Assembly (NCBI RefSeq): GCF_000519005.1
Contig: NZ_JAER01000034.1
Location: 1-46,685, forward strand
Source of the DNA: Nocardioides sp. J54
GTDB lineage: Bacteria > Actinomycetota > Actinomycetes > Propionibacteriales > Nocardioidaceae
Length of the DNA stretch: 46,685 bases
Direction of reading: 5' to 3'
In this document: positions 1 through 6,533 of the stretch, piece by piece
Layout of the letters: each line of letters begins with the position of its first letter
Position numbering within the stretch: position 1 is the stretch's first letter
Position numbers and translations under genes: made by a program
The notes under the pieces: generated by a model
Database searches by the model: none
What the model saw: the letters and a program-made list of their open reading frames with translations, nothing else
What the model was told of the DNA's origin: nothing

Positions 1-44
1 TCCGCCTGGCGGCAAGACGGGGCCCATGGCGCGAGCGTGTCGCC
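1..44. repeat. Dispersed short repeat units (first copy)
   Basis: TCCGCCTGGCGGCAAG at 1-16 recurs exactly at 19787-19802. GCGCGAGCGTGTCGCC at 29-44 recurs exactly at 19696-19711 and with one mismatch at 46651-46666. All copies are intergenic. The order of the two units differs between the first and second location, so they look like separate small elements rather than one duplicated block. Confidence 0.7.
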
Positions 45-80
45 TAGACGCCTTCCGCAGAGGCGCTCGCTGAGCGGACT

Positions 81-133
81 CCCGGTGGTTGAGGTGCGAG
101 GCGCCCCGGCGCCGAGCCTCGAAAACCTCCGGG
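81..133. repeat. REP-like imperfect palindrome
   Basis: Outer arms CCCGGTGGTT (81-90) and AACCTCCGGG (124-133) pair with one mismatch, and the centre contains GGCGCC-CC-GGCGCC. The left arm style (GGTGGTTGAGG...CCTCGAAAACC) resembles palindromic intergenic repeats that I recall as common in Nocardioides-type genomes. That resemblance is from memory and was not searched. Confidence 0.5.
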
Positions 134-306
134 CCCACGCACCGTGCTGTGCCCGTGGCGGCCGCGTGCGGCGGCGCGGGCCGAGGGCACCCGCGGGCGA
201 GGCCTCGGCAGCAGCGAGGGCCTCACGTCGTACGGCCGGAACCCTCAGCCGGGCCGAAGTCCCGGCCGATGTGAGAAAGTCGGCACCCTTCGGCGTGTCG
301 AGTGGA

Positions 307-320
307 AATTACAACGATGT
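307..320 (+). promoter_or_regulatory. Motif shared with the whiB2 upstream region
   Basis: AATTACAACGATGT at 307-320 matches AATTCCAACGATGT at 7669-7682 in 13 of 14 positions. The two copies lie about 95 and 45 bp upstream of the amidase and whiB2 starts. AT-rich 14-mers are rare in DNA of this composition, so a common regulator or transcription start context is plausible but unproven. Confidence 0.4.
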
Positions 321-342
321 AGTTACTCACGGGACCTTTCCA

Positions 343-387
343 GACTCCTGTGACTCATGTGAAAGTTGCTACTCGTGTGACTCCTTC
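343..387 (+). repeat. Phased 9-bp direct-repeat array before the amidase gene
   Basis: Five consecutive 9-bp units occur with perfect spacing: GACTCCTGT (343), GACTCATGT (352), a divergent unit (361), TACTCGTGT (370) and GACTCCTTC (379). The array ends 26 bp before the amidase start codon. It may be a cluster of binding half-sites; GTGAC occurs twice across unit boundaries. Nothing here identifies the binding protein. Confidence 0.5.
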
Positions 388-413
388 CCCGCACACATGT
401 CTGGAGCAGAACC

Positions 414-2525
414 ATGTCGAGCAACACCCCGCAGGCGCCTGAGCAGGGCGGCCGGCTGCGGTTCGTGACCCTCAGCCAGCGCCTCCTGGCGCTCGCCCTC
501 GTCGTCGCCGTGCTGACCCCGGCGGCCCGCACGCTGACGATGGACGTGCGACCGGCGGAGCCGGGGCAGGGGAGTGTCGTCCCCGCCGACGTCGCGCTGC
601 GCGCGGCGGAGGTGGAGGTCCCGACCGAGCCGGTCGAGGCCGAGGTCGAGGAGTTCGCGCTGACCACCGCGCAGGGGAAGGCGGCCGGCAAGGCGGCGCG
701 GACGGCGCGGTCCACGCCGAAGGGCGAGCAGGTCGTCGGCAGCGAGGTCGTGCCCGTCGAGGGCTACGGCACCGTCGGGGTCACCTGGGCCCCCGGCAGC
801 GACGTGGCCGAGGACGACATCGAGGTGGAGGTCCGCACGAAGACCGGCGGCACGTGGTCGGACTGGACGGTCGCGGAGTACCACGACGAGCACGGCCCGG
901 ACCCGAGCACCGCGGAGGGCCGCAAGGCCCGTCCCGGCACCGACGTGCTGCTCGTCGGCGAGGTCGACGCCGTCCAGGTGAAGGTGACCACCGAGGGCGA
1001 GGCGCCGGCCGACATGAAGGTCGCCGTCATCGACCCGGGCAAGGCCAGCGCGACGAAGAAGGAGCGCCCGGCCATCGACACCGCGCGCCTCACCACCGAG
1101 GACGACGGCACCGCGACCACCGACGAGCCGGTCGAGGACCCGGCGCCGACCGGGGACGGCGACCTGTCGATGCAGGCCGGCTCCTACACCCCGAAGCCGC
1201 AGATCTACTCCCGCGCCCAGTGGGGCGCGGACGAGCGGATCCGGGACAAGGCCTCGCTGAGCTACTACGAGATCCACGCGGGCTTCGTCCACCACACGGT
1301 GAACGCGAACAACTACACCGCGGCCCAGGTGCCGGGGATCATCCGCGGCATCTACAACTACCACGTCAAGACGCGGGGCTGGAGCGACATCGGCTACAAC
1401 TTCCTCGTCGACAAGTTCGGCCGGATCTGGGAGGGCCGCGCCGGCGGTGTCGACCGGCCCGTGGTCGGCGCCCACACGCAGGGCTACAACCAGTACGCCT
1501 TCGCCATGTCGGCGATCGGCAACTTCGAGGTCACCCGGCCGAACACGGCCATGATCATCGCCTACGGCGAGCTCTTCGCCTGGAAGCTCTCGCTGCACGG
1601 CATCGACGCCGGCAGCACCTCGCAGAAGGTCGGCAGCCGCACCTTCAAGGCGATCAACGGCCACCGCGACGCCGGGCAGACCGCCTGCCCGGGCCGCTAT
1701 CTCTACGAGAAGCTCGGCGCCATCCGCAACCGGGCGAAGGGGTTCCAGAAGGCCTGGAAGGGCCGCGAGCTCGAGTCCAACTTCGCCGGCTCCGCGCTGC
1801 CCGACCTGGTCGCGCGCCGCAAGAAGGACGGCCGCGGCGTGATCCTCCCGATCACCAACGTGGAGGGCAAGTACCGCCTGGGCAAGGCCGTGGACACCGG
1901 ACGGAGCTTCTCCGGCCTCTCGAAGGTGTGGTCCGTCGGCGACTGGGACCGCGACGGCAAGTCCGACGTCATCGGCCAGCGCAAGAGCGACGGCGCGCTC
2001 CTGCTCTACCGGGGCCGCGGCAGCGGCAAGCTGACGGCGCCTCAGGTGATCCGTCAGAACACCGGGAGCTGGACCATGATGGCCGCCGTCGGCGACGTCA
2101 CCGGTGACGGCTACCCGGACATGATGGCGGTCCCCGGCAAGGGTGCGATGCGGATCCTGCCCGGCCGCGCGCTCAAGGGCTTCGGCAACAGCTACCCGGC
2201 GCACTCCGCGGTCCCGGGCAGCCTGCACATCGGCGTCGGCCGGTGGGACAAGGACGGCGCTCCGGACAGCATCGTGCGCGACGGCTCGAAGCTGCGGGTG
2301 TACGTCGGCAACGGACCCGGCGGCTGGACCCGCTCCTTCCAGCTGCCGCAGTCCGCGGCCGGCTACAACGCGATCGTCGCCAAGCCCAGCATCAACGGTG
2401 ACTGGCACACCGACCTCGTCGCCCGCGACGGCGACGGCCGCTTCCACCTGCTGCGGGGGACGCCGGACCGGATCGCCGCCCCGATCGCCATGGGCCGCAC
2501 GACGACATACGACCTCCTGGGGTGA
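414..2525 (+). CDS. Secreted N-acetylmuramoyl-L-alanine amidase with FG-GAP-like repeats
   Basis: The 703-residue product probably cleaves the amide bond between N-acetylmuramic acid and the stem peptide in the cell wall. A basic N terminus and a hydrophobic stretch at about residues 20-40 indicate export or anchoring. Residues about 265-440 form an amidase_2/PGRP domain. Zinc ligands are visible as H293 in an HHT motif, H417 in GHRD and C425; the H417-C425 spacing of eight matches T7 lysozyme. Residues about 450-703 carry repeats of the GDWDRDGKSD and GDVTGDGYPD type, typical of FG-GAP/VCBS beta-propellers, which probably bind wall glycans. The ATG at 414 has GGAG at 403-406. The gene converges with the next one, with 7 bp between stops. 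Confidence 0.88.
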   Translation: MSSNTPQAPEQGGRLRFVTLSQRLLALALVVAVLTPAARTLTMDVRPAEPGQGSVVPADVALRAAEVEVPTEPVEAEVEEFALTTAQGKAAGKAARTARSTPKGEQVVGSEVVPVEGYGTVGVTWAPGSDVAEDDIEVEVRTKTGGTWSDWTVAEYHDEHGPDPSTAEGRKARPGTDVLLVGEVDAVQVKVTTEGEAPADMKVAVIDPGKASATKKERPAIDTARLTTEDDGTATTDEPVEDPAPTGDGDLSMQAGSYTPKPQIYSRAQWGADERIRDKASLSYYEIHAGFVHHTVNANNYTAAQVPGIIRGIYNYHVKTRGWSDIGYNFLVDKFGRIWEGRAGGVDRPVVGAHTQGYNQYAFAMSAIGNFEVTRPNTAMIIAYGELFAWKLSLHGIDAGSTSQKVGSRTFKAINGHRDAGQTACPGRYLYEKLGAIRNRAKGFQKAWKGRELESNFAGSALPDLVARRKKDGRGVILPITNVEGKYRLGKAVDTGRSFSGLSKVWSVGDWDRDGKSDVIGQRKSDGALLLYRGRGSGKLTAPQVIRQNTGSWTMMAAVGDVTGDGYPDMMAVPGKGAMRILPGRALKGFGNSYPAHSAVPGSLHIGVGRWDKDGAPDSIVRDGSKLRVYVGNGPGGWTRSFQLPQSAAGYNAIVAKPSINGDWHTDLVARDGDGRFHLLRGTPDRIAAPIAMGRTTTYDLLG

Positions 2526-2532
2526 GGAGTGA

Positions 2533-3279
2533 CTAGCCCGTGCTGGTCGCCCGGGCAGGGAAGCGAGCGGTGGCGCGCTCGGCGGCGCAGGCCGCCTCGA
2601 GTGCCTGCTGCTCGGCCCGGGCGACCAGCACGAGCGAACCGCCCTGGGTGAGCGGTTCGCAGAAGGTGAGGGGCTCCGCGACGGGGTTCGCCACCGAGAG
2701 GAGGCGGCCGCCGCCGACCAGCGTGCCGGCGGCTGCCTCCCTCCACAGCTCGGCCTGGGTGGTGCCCGGGTCGAGCGCGGGGTCGTCGCCGGTCGGCGGG
2801 TCCCAGGGGATGAACGCGTCGGGCTGCGACCAGATCTCCACCCCCACGTCGTGCACGCCGTCCGGCAGCGGGTCCGTGAACCGCACGCCGAGGGGCAGCA
2901 GCGCGCAGGCGAGGACCTCGGTGCCGGGCTGCCCGGCCCACGCGGCGACCGTGTCCGGGCCGCACACCACGGCGGCGAGGTCCGGCGTACCTCCCGGCTC
3001 CGGGGCCGGCACCACCACCAGCCCGGCGCTCCACGCGGCGCCGAGGAAGACCGTGCCGAGCCAGTGCGGCGGCAGGTCGATGCCGAGCCGGTCGCCGCGC
3101 TCGAGGCCGAGCTCGTCGACGAGCAGCGAGCCGGCCTTCGCCACCCAGTTCGCCCACGTCGTCACGGACAGCTCGACGCGCTCGCCCGTGGCGTGGTCGT
3201 AGAAGGTCACCAGGGGCTGGCCGGGGTCGTTGCGCAGGCGTCGCTGGAGGACGTCGGCGAAGGTGGTCTCGGGAGTCAC
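2533..3279 (-). CDS. TIGR03089 family protein (adenylate-forming-enzyme-like)
   Basis: The 248-residue product resembles the actinobacterial TIGR03089 family, which is related to the N-terminal part of acyl-CoA synthetase/AMP-ligase enzymes. The N terminus (TFADVLQRRL, then QPLVTFYDHATGERVELS and TWANWVAKAGSLLVDELGL) follows the usual opening of AMP-binding enzymes. At 248 residues it lacks the C-terminal domain and the glycine-rich P-loop, so catalytic activity is doubtful. The frame stays open far upstream to 3837, but that part lies over the guanylyltransferase gene. I chose GTG at 3279 because a TACGCT -10 box sits six bases before it. Its close divergent neighbour is a mannose-1-phosphate guanylyltransferase. 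Confidence 0.75.
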   Translation of the reverse strand: MTPETTFADVLQRRLRNDPGQPLVTFYDHATGERVELSVTTWANWVAKAGSLLVDELGLERGDRLGIDLPPHWLGTVFLGAAWSAGLVVVPAPEPGGTPDLAAVVCGPDTVAAWAGQPGTEVLACALLPLGVRFTDPLPDGVHDVGVEIWSQPDAFIPWDPPTGDDPALDPGTTQAELWREAAAGTLVGGGRLLSVANPVAEPLTFCEPLTQGGSLVLVARAEQQALEAACAAERATARFPARATSTG

Positions 3280-3285
3280 GTCACG

Positions 3286-3291
3286 AGCGTA
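3286..3291 (-). promoter_or_regulatory. -10 box of a leaderless promoter (TIGR03089 gene)
   Basis: TACGCT on the minus strand ends six bases before GTG 3279, so the transcript would start at or near the start codon. It is back to back with the plus-strand box at 3304. Confidence 0.5.
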
Positions 3292-3303
3292 TTCGGCACC
3301 GAC

Positions 3304-3309
3304 TAGGGT
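3304..3309 (+). promoter_or_regulatory. -10 box of a leaderless promoter (guanylyltransferase gene)
   Basis: TAGGGT ends seven bases before ATG 3317. There is no room for a ribosome binding site, which fits leaderless transcription. Confidence 0.55.
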
Positions 3310-3316
3310 GCCGCGC

Positions 3317-4396
3317 ATGCCTGCTGACGAGATCCCCGGCTTCTGGGCCGTCGTCCCCGCCGGGGGTGCCGGCACGCGGCTGTGGCCGCTGTCGCGCTCC
3401 GGGTCGCCGAAGTTCCTCCACGACCTCACCGGGTCGGGCCGTTCGCTGCTCGAGCAGACCCGTGACCGGCTCGCACCGATCGTGGGGGACCGGCTGGTCG
3501 TCGTCACCGGCACGGCCCACCGCGACGCCGTACGACGCCAGCTGCACGAGCTGCCCGAGGACGGTGTCATCGCCGAGCCGTCGGCGCGTGACTCGATGGC
3601 GGCCATCGGGCTGGCCGCGGCCTTCCTCGAGCAGCGCGGCGCCGAGGTGATGGGCTCGTTCGCGGCCGACCACGTCATCGCCGACGACGCTGTCTTCGCC
3701 TCGGCGGTGGCCGACGCCGTCGCCGCCGCCCGTGACGGGTGGCTGGTCACCATCGGCATCGAGCCGACCTTCGCCTCGTCCGCCTTCGGGTACATCCACC
3801 AGGGCGACACCCTCGACGGCCACCCCGGCGTGCGCACGGTCGTGGAGTTCGTGGAGAAGCCGTCGGTGCCGGTGGCCGAGGAGTACCTCGCGACCGGCAG
3901 CTACCGCTGGAATGCCGGCATGTTCGTCGTCCGCCCGAGCGTGCTCCTCGACCTGCTCGCCGAGCAGGACCCCGAGTTCGCCGCGAACCTGCGCGCGATC
4001 GCCGCCGAGCCCGACCGCCTCCCCGAGCTGTGGGAGAAGCTGCCGCGCATCGCCATCGACCACGCCATCGCCGAGCCCGCGGCCGCCGCGGGCAAGGTGG
4101 CCACCGTCCCCGGCGCCTTCGGCTGGGACGACGTCGGCGACTTCGACTCCCTCGCCGGCCTGCTGGGGGAGCAGGAGGACGTCACCGTCCTCGGCGACGA
4201 CGCCCTCGCCCAGGTGATCGGCAGCAGCGGCATCGTCGTCCCCGGCTCCGGCCGCATGGTCGCCGTCGTCGGCCTCGACGACGTGGTCGTCGTCGACACC
4301 CCCGACGCCCTCCTCGTCACCACCCGCGCCCGCGCGCAGGAGGTCAAGAACATCGTCTCCGCGCTCAAGGACCAGGGGCGCACCGACCTGACGTGA
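3317..4396 (+). CDS. Mannose-1-phosphate guanylyltransferase
   Basis: The 359-residue enzyme makes GDP-mannose from mannose 1-phosphate and GTP, the donor for mannosylated lipids and polymers of the envelope. The nucleotidyltransferase signature PAGGAGTRLWPLSR lies at residues 14-27, with the conserved lysine K32 in SPKF. A sugar-binding VEFVEKPS segment and the RWNAGMFV motif follow. The length is close to the short, isomerase-free form of the family. The ATG at 3317 is chosen because the upstream in-frame extension runs into the divergent gene and a -10 box lies seven bases before it. It works with the phosphomannomutase at 13338. Confidence 0.92.
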   Translation: MPADEIPGFWAVVPAGGAGTRLWPLSRSGSPKFLHDLTGSGRSLLEQTRDRLAPIVGDRLVVVTGTAHRDAVRRQLHELPEDGVIAEPSARDSMAAIGLAAAFLEQRGAEVMGSFAADHVIADDAVFASAVADAVAAARDGWLVTIGIEPTFASSAFGYIHQGDTLDGHPGVRTVVEFVEKPSVPVAEEYLATGSYRWNAGMFVVRPSVLLDLLAEQDPEFAANLRAIAAEPDRLPELWEKLPRIAIDHAIAEPAAAAGKVATVPGAFGWDDVGDFDSLAGLLGEQEDVTVLGDDALAQVIGSSGIVVPGSGRMVAVVGLDDVVVVDTPDALLVTTRARAQEVKNIVSALKDQGRTDLT

Positions 4397-4402
4397 GGCG
4401 GG

Positions 4403-4432
4403 CGGGAATCACCGCCTGGGCGGTGATTCCCG
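4403..4432. repeat. 14-bp palindrome with 2-nt loop, 6 nt after a stop codon
   Basis: Arms CGGGAATCACCGCC (4403-4416) and GGCGGTGATTCCCG (4419-4432) are perfectly complementary around TG. The core GGGAATC...GATTCCC recurs in the hairpin at 4565-4596, so this is a repeat family. It could also act as a factor-dependent or tail-less terminator for the guanylyltransferase gene; no T-tract follows. Confidence 0.75.
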
Positions 4433-4450
4433 AGGTTGGTGGCTGCTGCA

Positions 4451-4486
4451 GCGGCCACCAAGTAGGAGAAGCGGCCACCAGGTAGG
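4451..4486. repeat. Tandem pair with 20-bp period
   Basis: GCGGCCACCAAGTAGG (4451-4466) and GCGGCCACCAGGTAGG (4471-4486) differ at one base and start exactly 20 bp apart. The function is unknown. Confidence 0.7.
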
Positions 4487-4515
4487 GCGGCGAGTCGGCC
4501 TCCCGGGCGTGAGGA

Positions 4516-4563
4516 CTTCCTGACCGTTGCTGGTGCTTCCTGGCCGTTGCAATGGTCAGGAAG
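4516..4563. repeat. Direct and inverted copies of CTTCCTGACCGTTGC
   Basis: CTTCCTGACCGTTGC (4516-4530) and CTTCCTGGCCGTTGC (4536-4550) start 20 bp apart. An inverted copy, GCAATGGTCAGGAAG, lies at 4549-4563. The inverted copy can pair with either direct copy, giving two alternative hairpins. Confidence 0.7.
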
Positions 4564-4564
4564 C

Positions 4565-4596
4565 GTGGGAATCGCCTCTGAGGAGGTGATTCCCAC
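4565..4596. repeat. Second GGGAATC/GATTCCC hairpin
   Basis: Arms GTGGGAATCGCCTC (4565-4578) and GAGGTGATTCCCAC (4583-4596) pair around the loop TGAG. The only mismatch is a G-T (G-U in RNA) pair. It shares its core with the palindrome at 4403-4432. Confidence 0.7.
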
Positions 4597-4613
4597 GGCG
4601 GCCGGTGGGGCGT

Positions 4614-4679
4614 CGACCCGCCAGAAATGACGTCTCAACCCGCCACAAGTGACGTCTCAACCCGCCACAAGTGACGTCT
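4614..4679. repeat. Three tandem 22-bp repeats
   Basis: Units begin at 4614, 4636 and 4658. The last two are identical, of the form CAACCCGCCACAAGTGACGTCT; the first differs at three positions. The units are head to tail without spacers, so this is not a CRISPR array. The TGACGTC core is a partial palindrome. Confidence 0.75.
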
Positions 4680-4717
4680 CAACCCCCGGCAGGACCACGG
4701 GGAGCCGGGTGCCCGCG

Positions 4718-4762
4718 AAAAAGCAGAGCGGGCGCGACCCGGGTCACCCAGGTCGCGCCCGC
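4718..4762 (-). terminator. Intrinsic terminator of the DUF3105 gene
   Basis: On the minus strand a 12-bp perfect stem (4751-4762 with 4728-4739) starts 10 bases after the stop codon. It is followed by TCTGCTTTTT, whose T-run lies opposite A 4718-4722. This is the clearest classical terminator in the window. Confidence 0.8.
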
Positions 4763-4772
4763 GCCGGGCAGC

Positions 4773-5534
4773 TCAGTAGACGAAGGGCTCCGGGGCGTCG
4801 GTGAACGGGTAGTCCGTCATGAACTTCTTCAGCGCCTCGCCGCTGGCCTCGGTGCAGTACTGCCACGCGCCCCACTGCTTGCTGGCGGCGGCGTCGTTGC
4901 GCCAGTGCGTGAAGGCGATGTGCTGGCCCTTCGGGAAGTCCTTGCCGGTCTCCTCGGCGTCCTCGGACGTCCACGGGGCGGCCTTGAACTTCAGGCGCTG
5001 GTTGGTGTCGTTGGCGTCGAGCGTGGCGGCCATGGCCTTGATCGCGGCGACCTGGCTGGAGTCGTCGGCGATGGTCTCGTCGTACCAGAGGATCGTGTAG
5101 CCGTGCTCGAGGTTGTGCACCAGCGACTCGAGCTCGGGACGGCTGTCCTTGGTGTAGTACCGCTCGTTGATCGGGGCCGGGGCCAGGCCCGCCTCGTTCC
5201 AGTGCGCACCGAAGGCCGGCGGGGCATGGTCGTAGGTGACCTGCTGGCTCTTGTCGACGTGGTCGCCGCTGCCGGTGGCCTCCTCCTCGGTGACCTCGCC
5301 GCAGACGTCGGCGCCCGCGCCGATGTCCGCGAGGTCCTTGCCGGAGTAGCGGGCCTTCTCGATAGCGGTCTTGATCGGGCTGTACGCCGCGGCACCGATG
5401 ATCAGGAGTGCGACGAGCACGCACACGCCGACGATGGCCCTGCCCTGACGCTTGTCGGCGCTCTTCTGCTTGCGCCGGATCTCGTCGATGACTTGGCGAC
5501 GGTCCGACTTCTCGGACTTGCTGGACTTGGCCAC
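4773..5534 (-). CDS. DUF3105 domain-containing membrane-anchored protein
   Basis: The 253-residue product belongs to the DUF3105 family, whose biochemical role is not established. A lysine-rich cytoplasmic start (MAKSSKSEKSDRRQ) precedes one membrane segment at about residues 33-52. The outer part contains the family's HNLEHG motif, the WYDE segment and paired cysteines (DVCGEV and YCTEAS). The start is GTG at 5534; the spacing from the nearest purine-rich stretch (GAGG) is long. The gene lies 45 bp downstream of fbiB on the same strand and has its own possible -10 (TAGACT) at that gene's stop codon, so it may be transcribed separately. It ends at the terminator at 4718-4762. Confidence 0.8.
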   Translation of the reverse strand: MAKSSKSEKSDRRQVIDEIRRKQKSADKRQGRAIVGVCVLVALLIIGAAAYSPIKTAIEKARYSGKDLADIGAGADVCGEVTEEEATGSGDHVDKSQQVTYDHAPPAFGAHWNEAGLAPAPINERYYTKDSRPELESLVHNLEHGYTILWYDETIADDSSQVAAIKAMAATLDANDTNQRLKFKAAPWTSEDAEETGKDFPKGQHIAFTHWRNDAAASKQWGAWQYCTEASGEALKKFMTDYPFTDAPEPFVY

Positions 5535-5579
5535 GGTGCGGGGTACCTCGTCTGGATGGGTGCGCGGAACGCGGGAAGT

Positions 5580-6533
5580 CTACGGACTGACCGGCTGGAG
5601 CCGCAGGTCGGTGCCGAACTCGGTCACGACCCAGCCGTGCGCGAAGGCCACGATGTCGACGGCGACGCGGCGGTCGGTGGGGCAGCGGACCTCGCCCGCG
5701 GGGCTGCCCTGGGCGGTGATCCCGGCCCGGGCGAGGGCGTCGACGAGCTCCTCGGCGCTCACCGGGGCGCCGAAGGGGGACCGGTCCTCGTCGCAGCCGG
5801 CGACGGCGCGCAGCACGGCCTCGCGGGCGCCGTACCCGAACAGGTCGGCGCCCTCCGCGCGGATGAGGGAGGCGGCACCGGGGCCGTCCTCGCCGGCGGG
5901 CAGGACGAGGTCGGCGCGCCCGCGGACCAGCGCGAACGGCCGGGCGCCGAGCTTGCCCTGCGCGAGCTCGACGGCGCCGGCGACCTCGTCGGCGACGGCC
6001 GGGGCGGTCACGGCGAGCTCGTTGCCGTGGCCGTCGACGCGTCCGGCGAAGGACTCCAGCACCGTGATGCCGGCGGCGCCGATCGCGATGTCGGTCTGGC
6101 CCTCGCGCCACGGTCGGCCCGCGGTGTCGGTGACGACCACGCCGACGTTGGCGCCCACCCGCTCCGCGACGGTACGACGGAGCGCCCGGGCCGAGGCGTC
6201 GGGGTCCTCGGGCAGCAGCACGATGGAGCCGGCGGCCACGTTGGAGCTGTCGATCCCGGCGGCGGCCATGGTCAGCCCGAGCCGGTTGCGCACGATGCGC
6301 GTGGCGCCGCGCTGCGCGACCACCCGGGTCGTCTCGCGGCCGATCCATTCCTCGCGGTCACCGGTGACGACGCGTCCCTCGGCCTTGCTGACGATCTTGC
6401 TGGTGACGACCAGCACGTCGCCGTCGGCGACCTGCTCGGGGGCGAGGGCGGTGAGCAGCACGGCGGCGAGGTCGTCACCGGCCACGACTTCCGGCACTCC
6501 GTCGGGGGCGAGGATGCTGAGCGAGCCGGGCAT
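5580..6533 (-). CDS. fbiB: Coenzyme F420-0:L-glutamate ligase (CofE/FbiB N-domain type)
   Basis: The 317-residue enzyme adds glutamate residues to F420-0 using GTP, making F420-n. The CofE-like fold is visible from the VTSKIVSKAEGR motif near residue 45 through NVGVVVTDTAGRPWREGQ near 135-150. Mycobacterial FbiB is about 450 residues because it also carries a nitroreductase-like domain that reduces dehydro-F420. Here only about 75-85 residues follow the ligase domain and they lack that fold's motifs, so the reductase step must be done elsewhere. The gene overlaps fbiA by one base (TGATG), indicating translational coupling. Confidence 0.87.
   Translation of the reverse strand: MPGSLSILAPDGVPEVVAGDDLAAVLLTALAPEQVADGDVLVVTSKIVSKAEGRVVTGDREEWIGRETTRVVAQRGATRIVRNRLGLTMAAAGIDSSNVAAGSIVLLPEDPDASARALRRTVAERVGANVGVVVTDTAGRPWREGQTDIAIGAAGITVLESFAGRVDGHGNELAVTAPAVADEVAGAVELAQGKLGARPFALVRGRADLVLPAGEDGPGAASLIRAEGADLFGYGAREAVLRAVAGCDEDRSPFGAPVSAEELVDALARAGITAQGSPAGEVRCPTDRRVAVDIVAFAHGWVVTEFGTDLRLQPVSP

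Larger units (their letters stand above)
1..413. other. Noncoding, repeat-rich region upstream of the amidase gene
   Basis: No convincing gene is seen here. Open frames on both strands lack the codon pattern of the neighbouring genes and overlap one another. The left part carries dispersed short repeats (1-44) and a GC-rich imperfect palindrome (81-133). The right part, from about 290, is less GC-rich and holds likely regulatory sequence: a motif shared with the whiB2 upstream region (307-320) and a 9-bp phased array (343-387). No clear -35/-10 pair could be assigned for the downstream gene. Confidence 0.6.
4397..4772. other. Intergenic island of four short repeat families
   Basis: No gene is seen in these 376 bases between two convergent genes. 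From left to right they hold a 14-bp perfect palindrome (4403-4432), a 20-bp-period tandem pair (4451-4486), a direct-plus-inverted triplet (4516-4563), a second hairpin related to the first (4565-4596), a three-copy 22-bp tandem repeat (4614-4679), and the terminator of the minus-strand gene (4718-4762). Several of these are listed separately. Confidence 0.8.

Noticed and set aside
37..468. A plus-strand frame at the left edge with a Ser-Cys-Asp repeat.
   Set aside because: The peptide repeat is just the 9-bp noncoding array read in frame; the frame overlaps the amidase start and has no family.
369..2447. A 692-codon minus-strand frame opposite the amidase.
   Set aside because: It is an antisense shadow of a gene with intact zinc ligands, signal region and repeats.
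3280..3837. An N-terminal extension of the TIGR03089 protein to 434 residues.
   Set aside because: The extension would lie entirely antisense to the guanylyltransferase gene. The conserved start and the -10 box support GTG 3279.
4614..4679. Three 22-bp repeats as a CRISPR remnant.
   Set aside because: The copies are directly adjacent with no spacers, and no cas gene is nearby.
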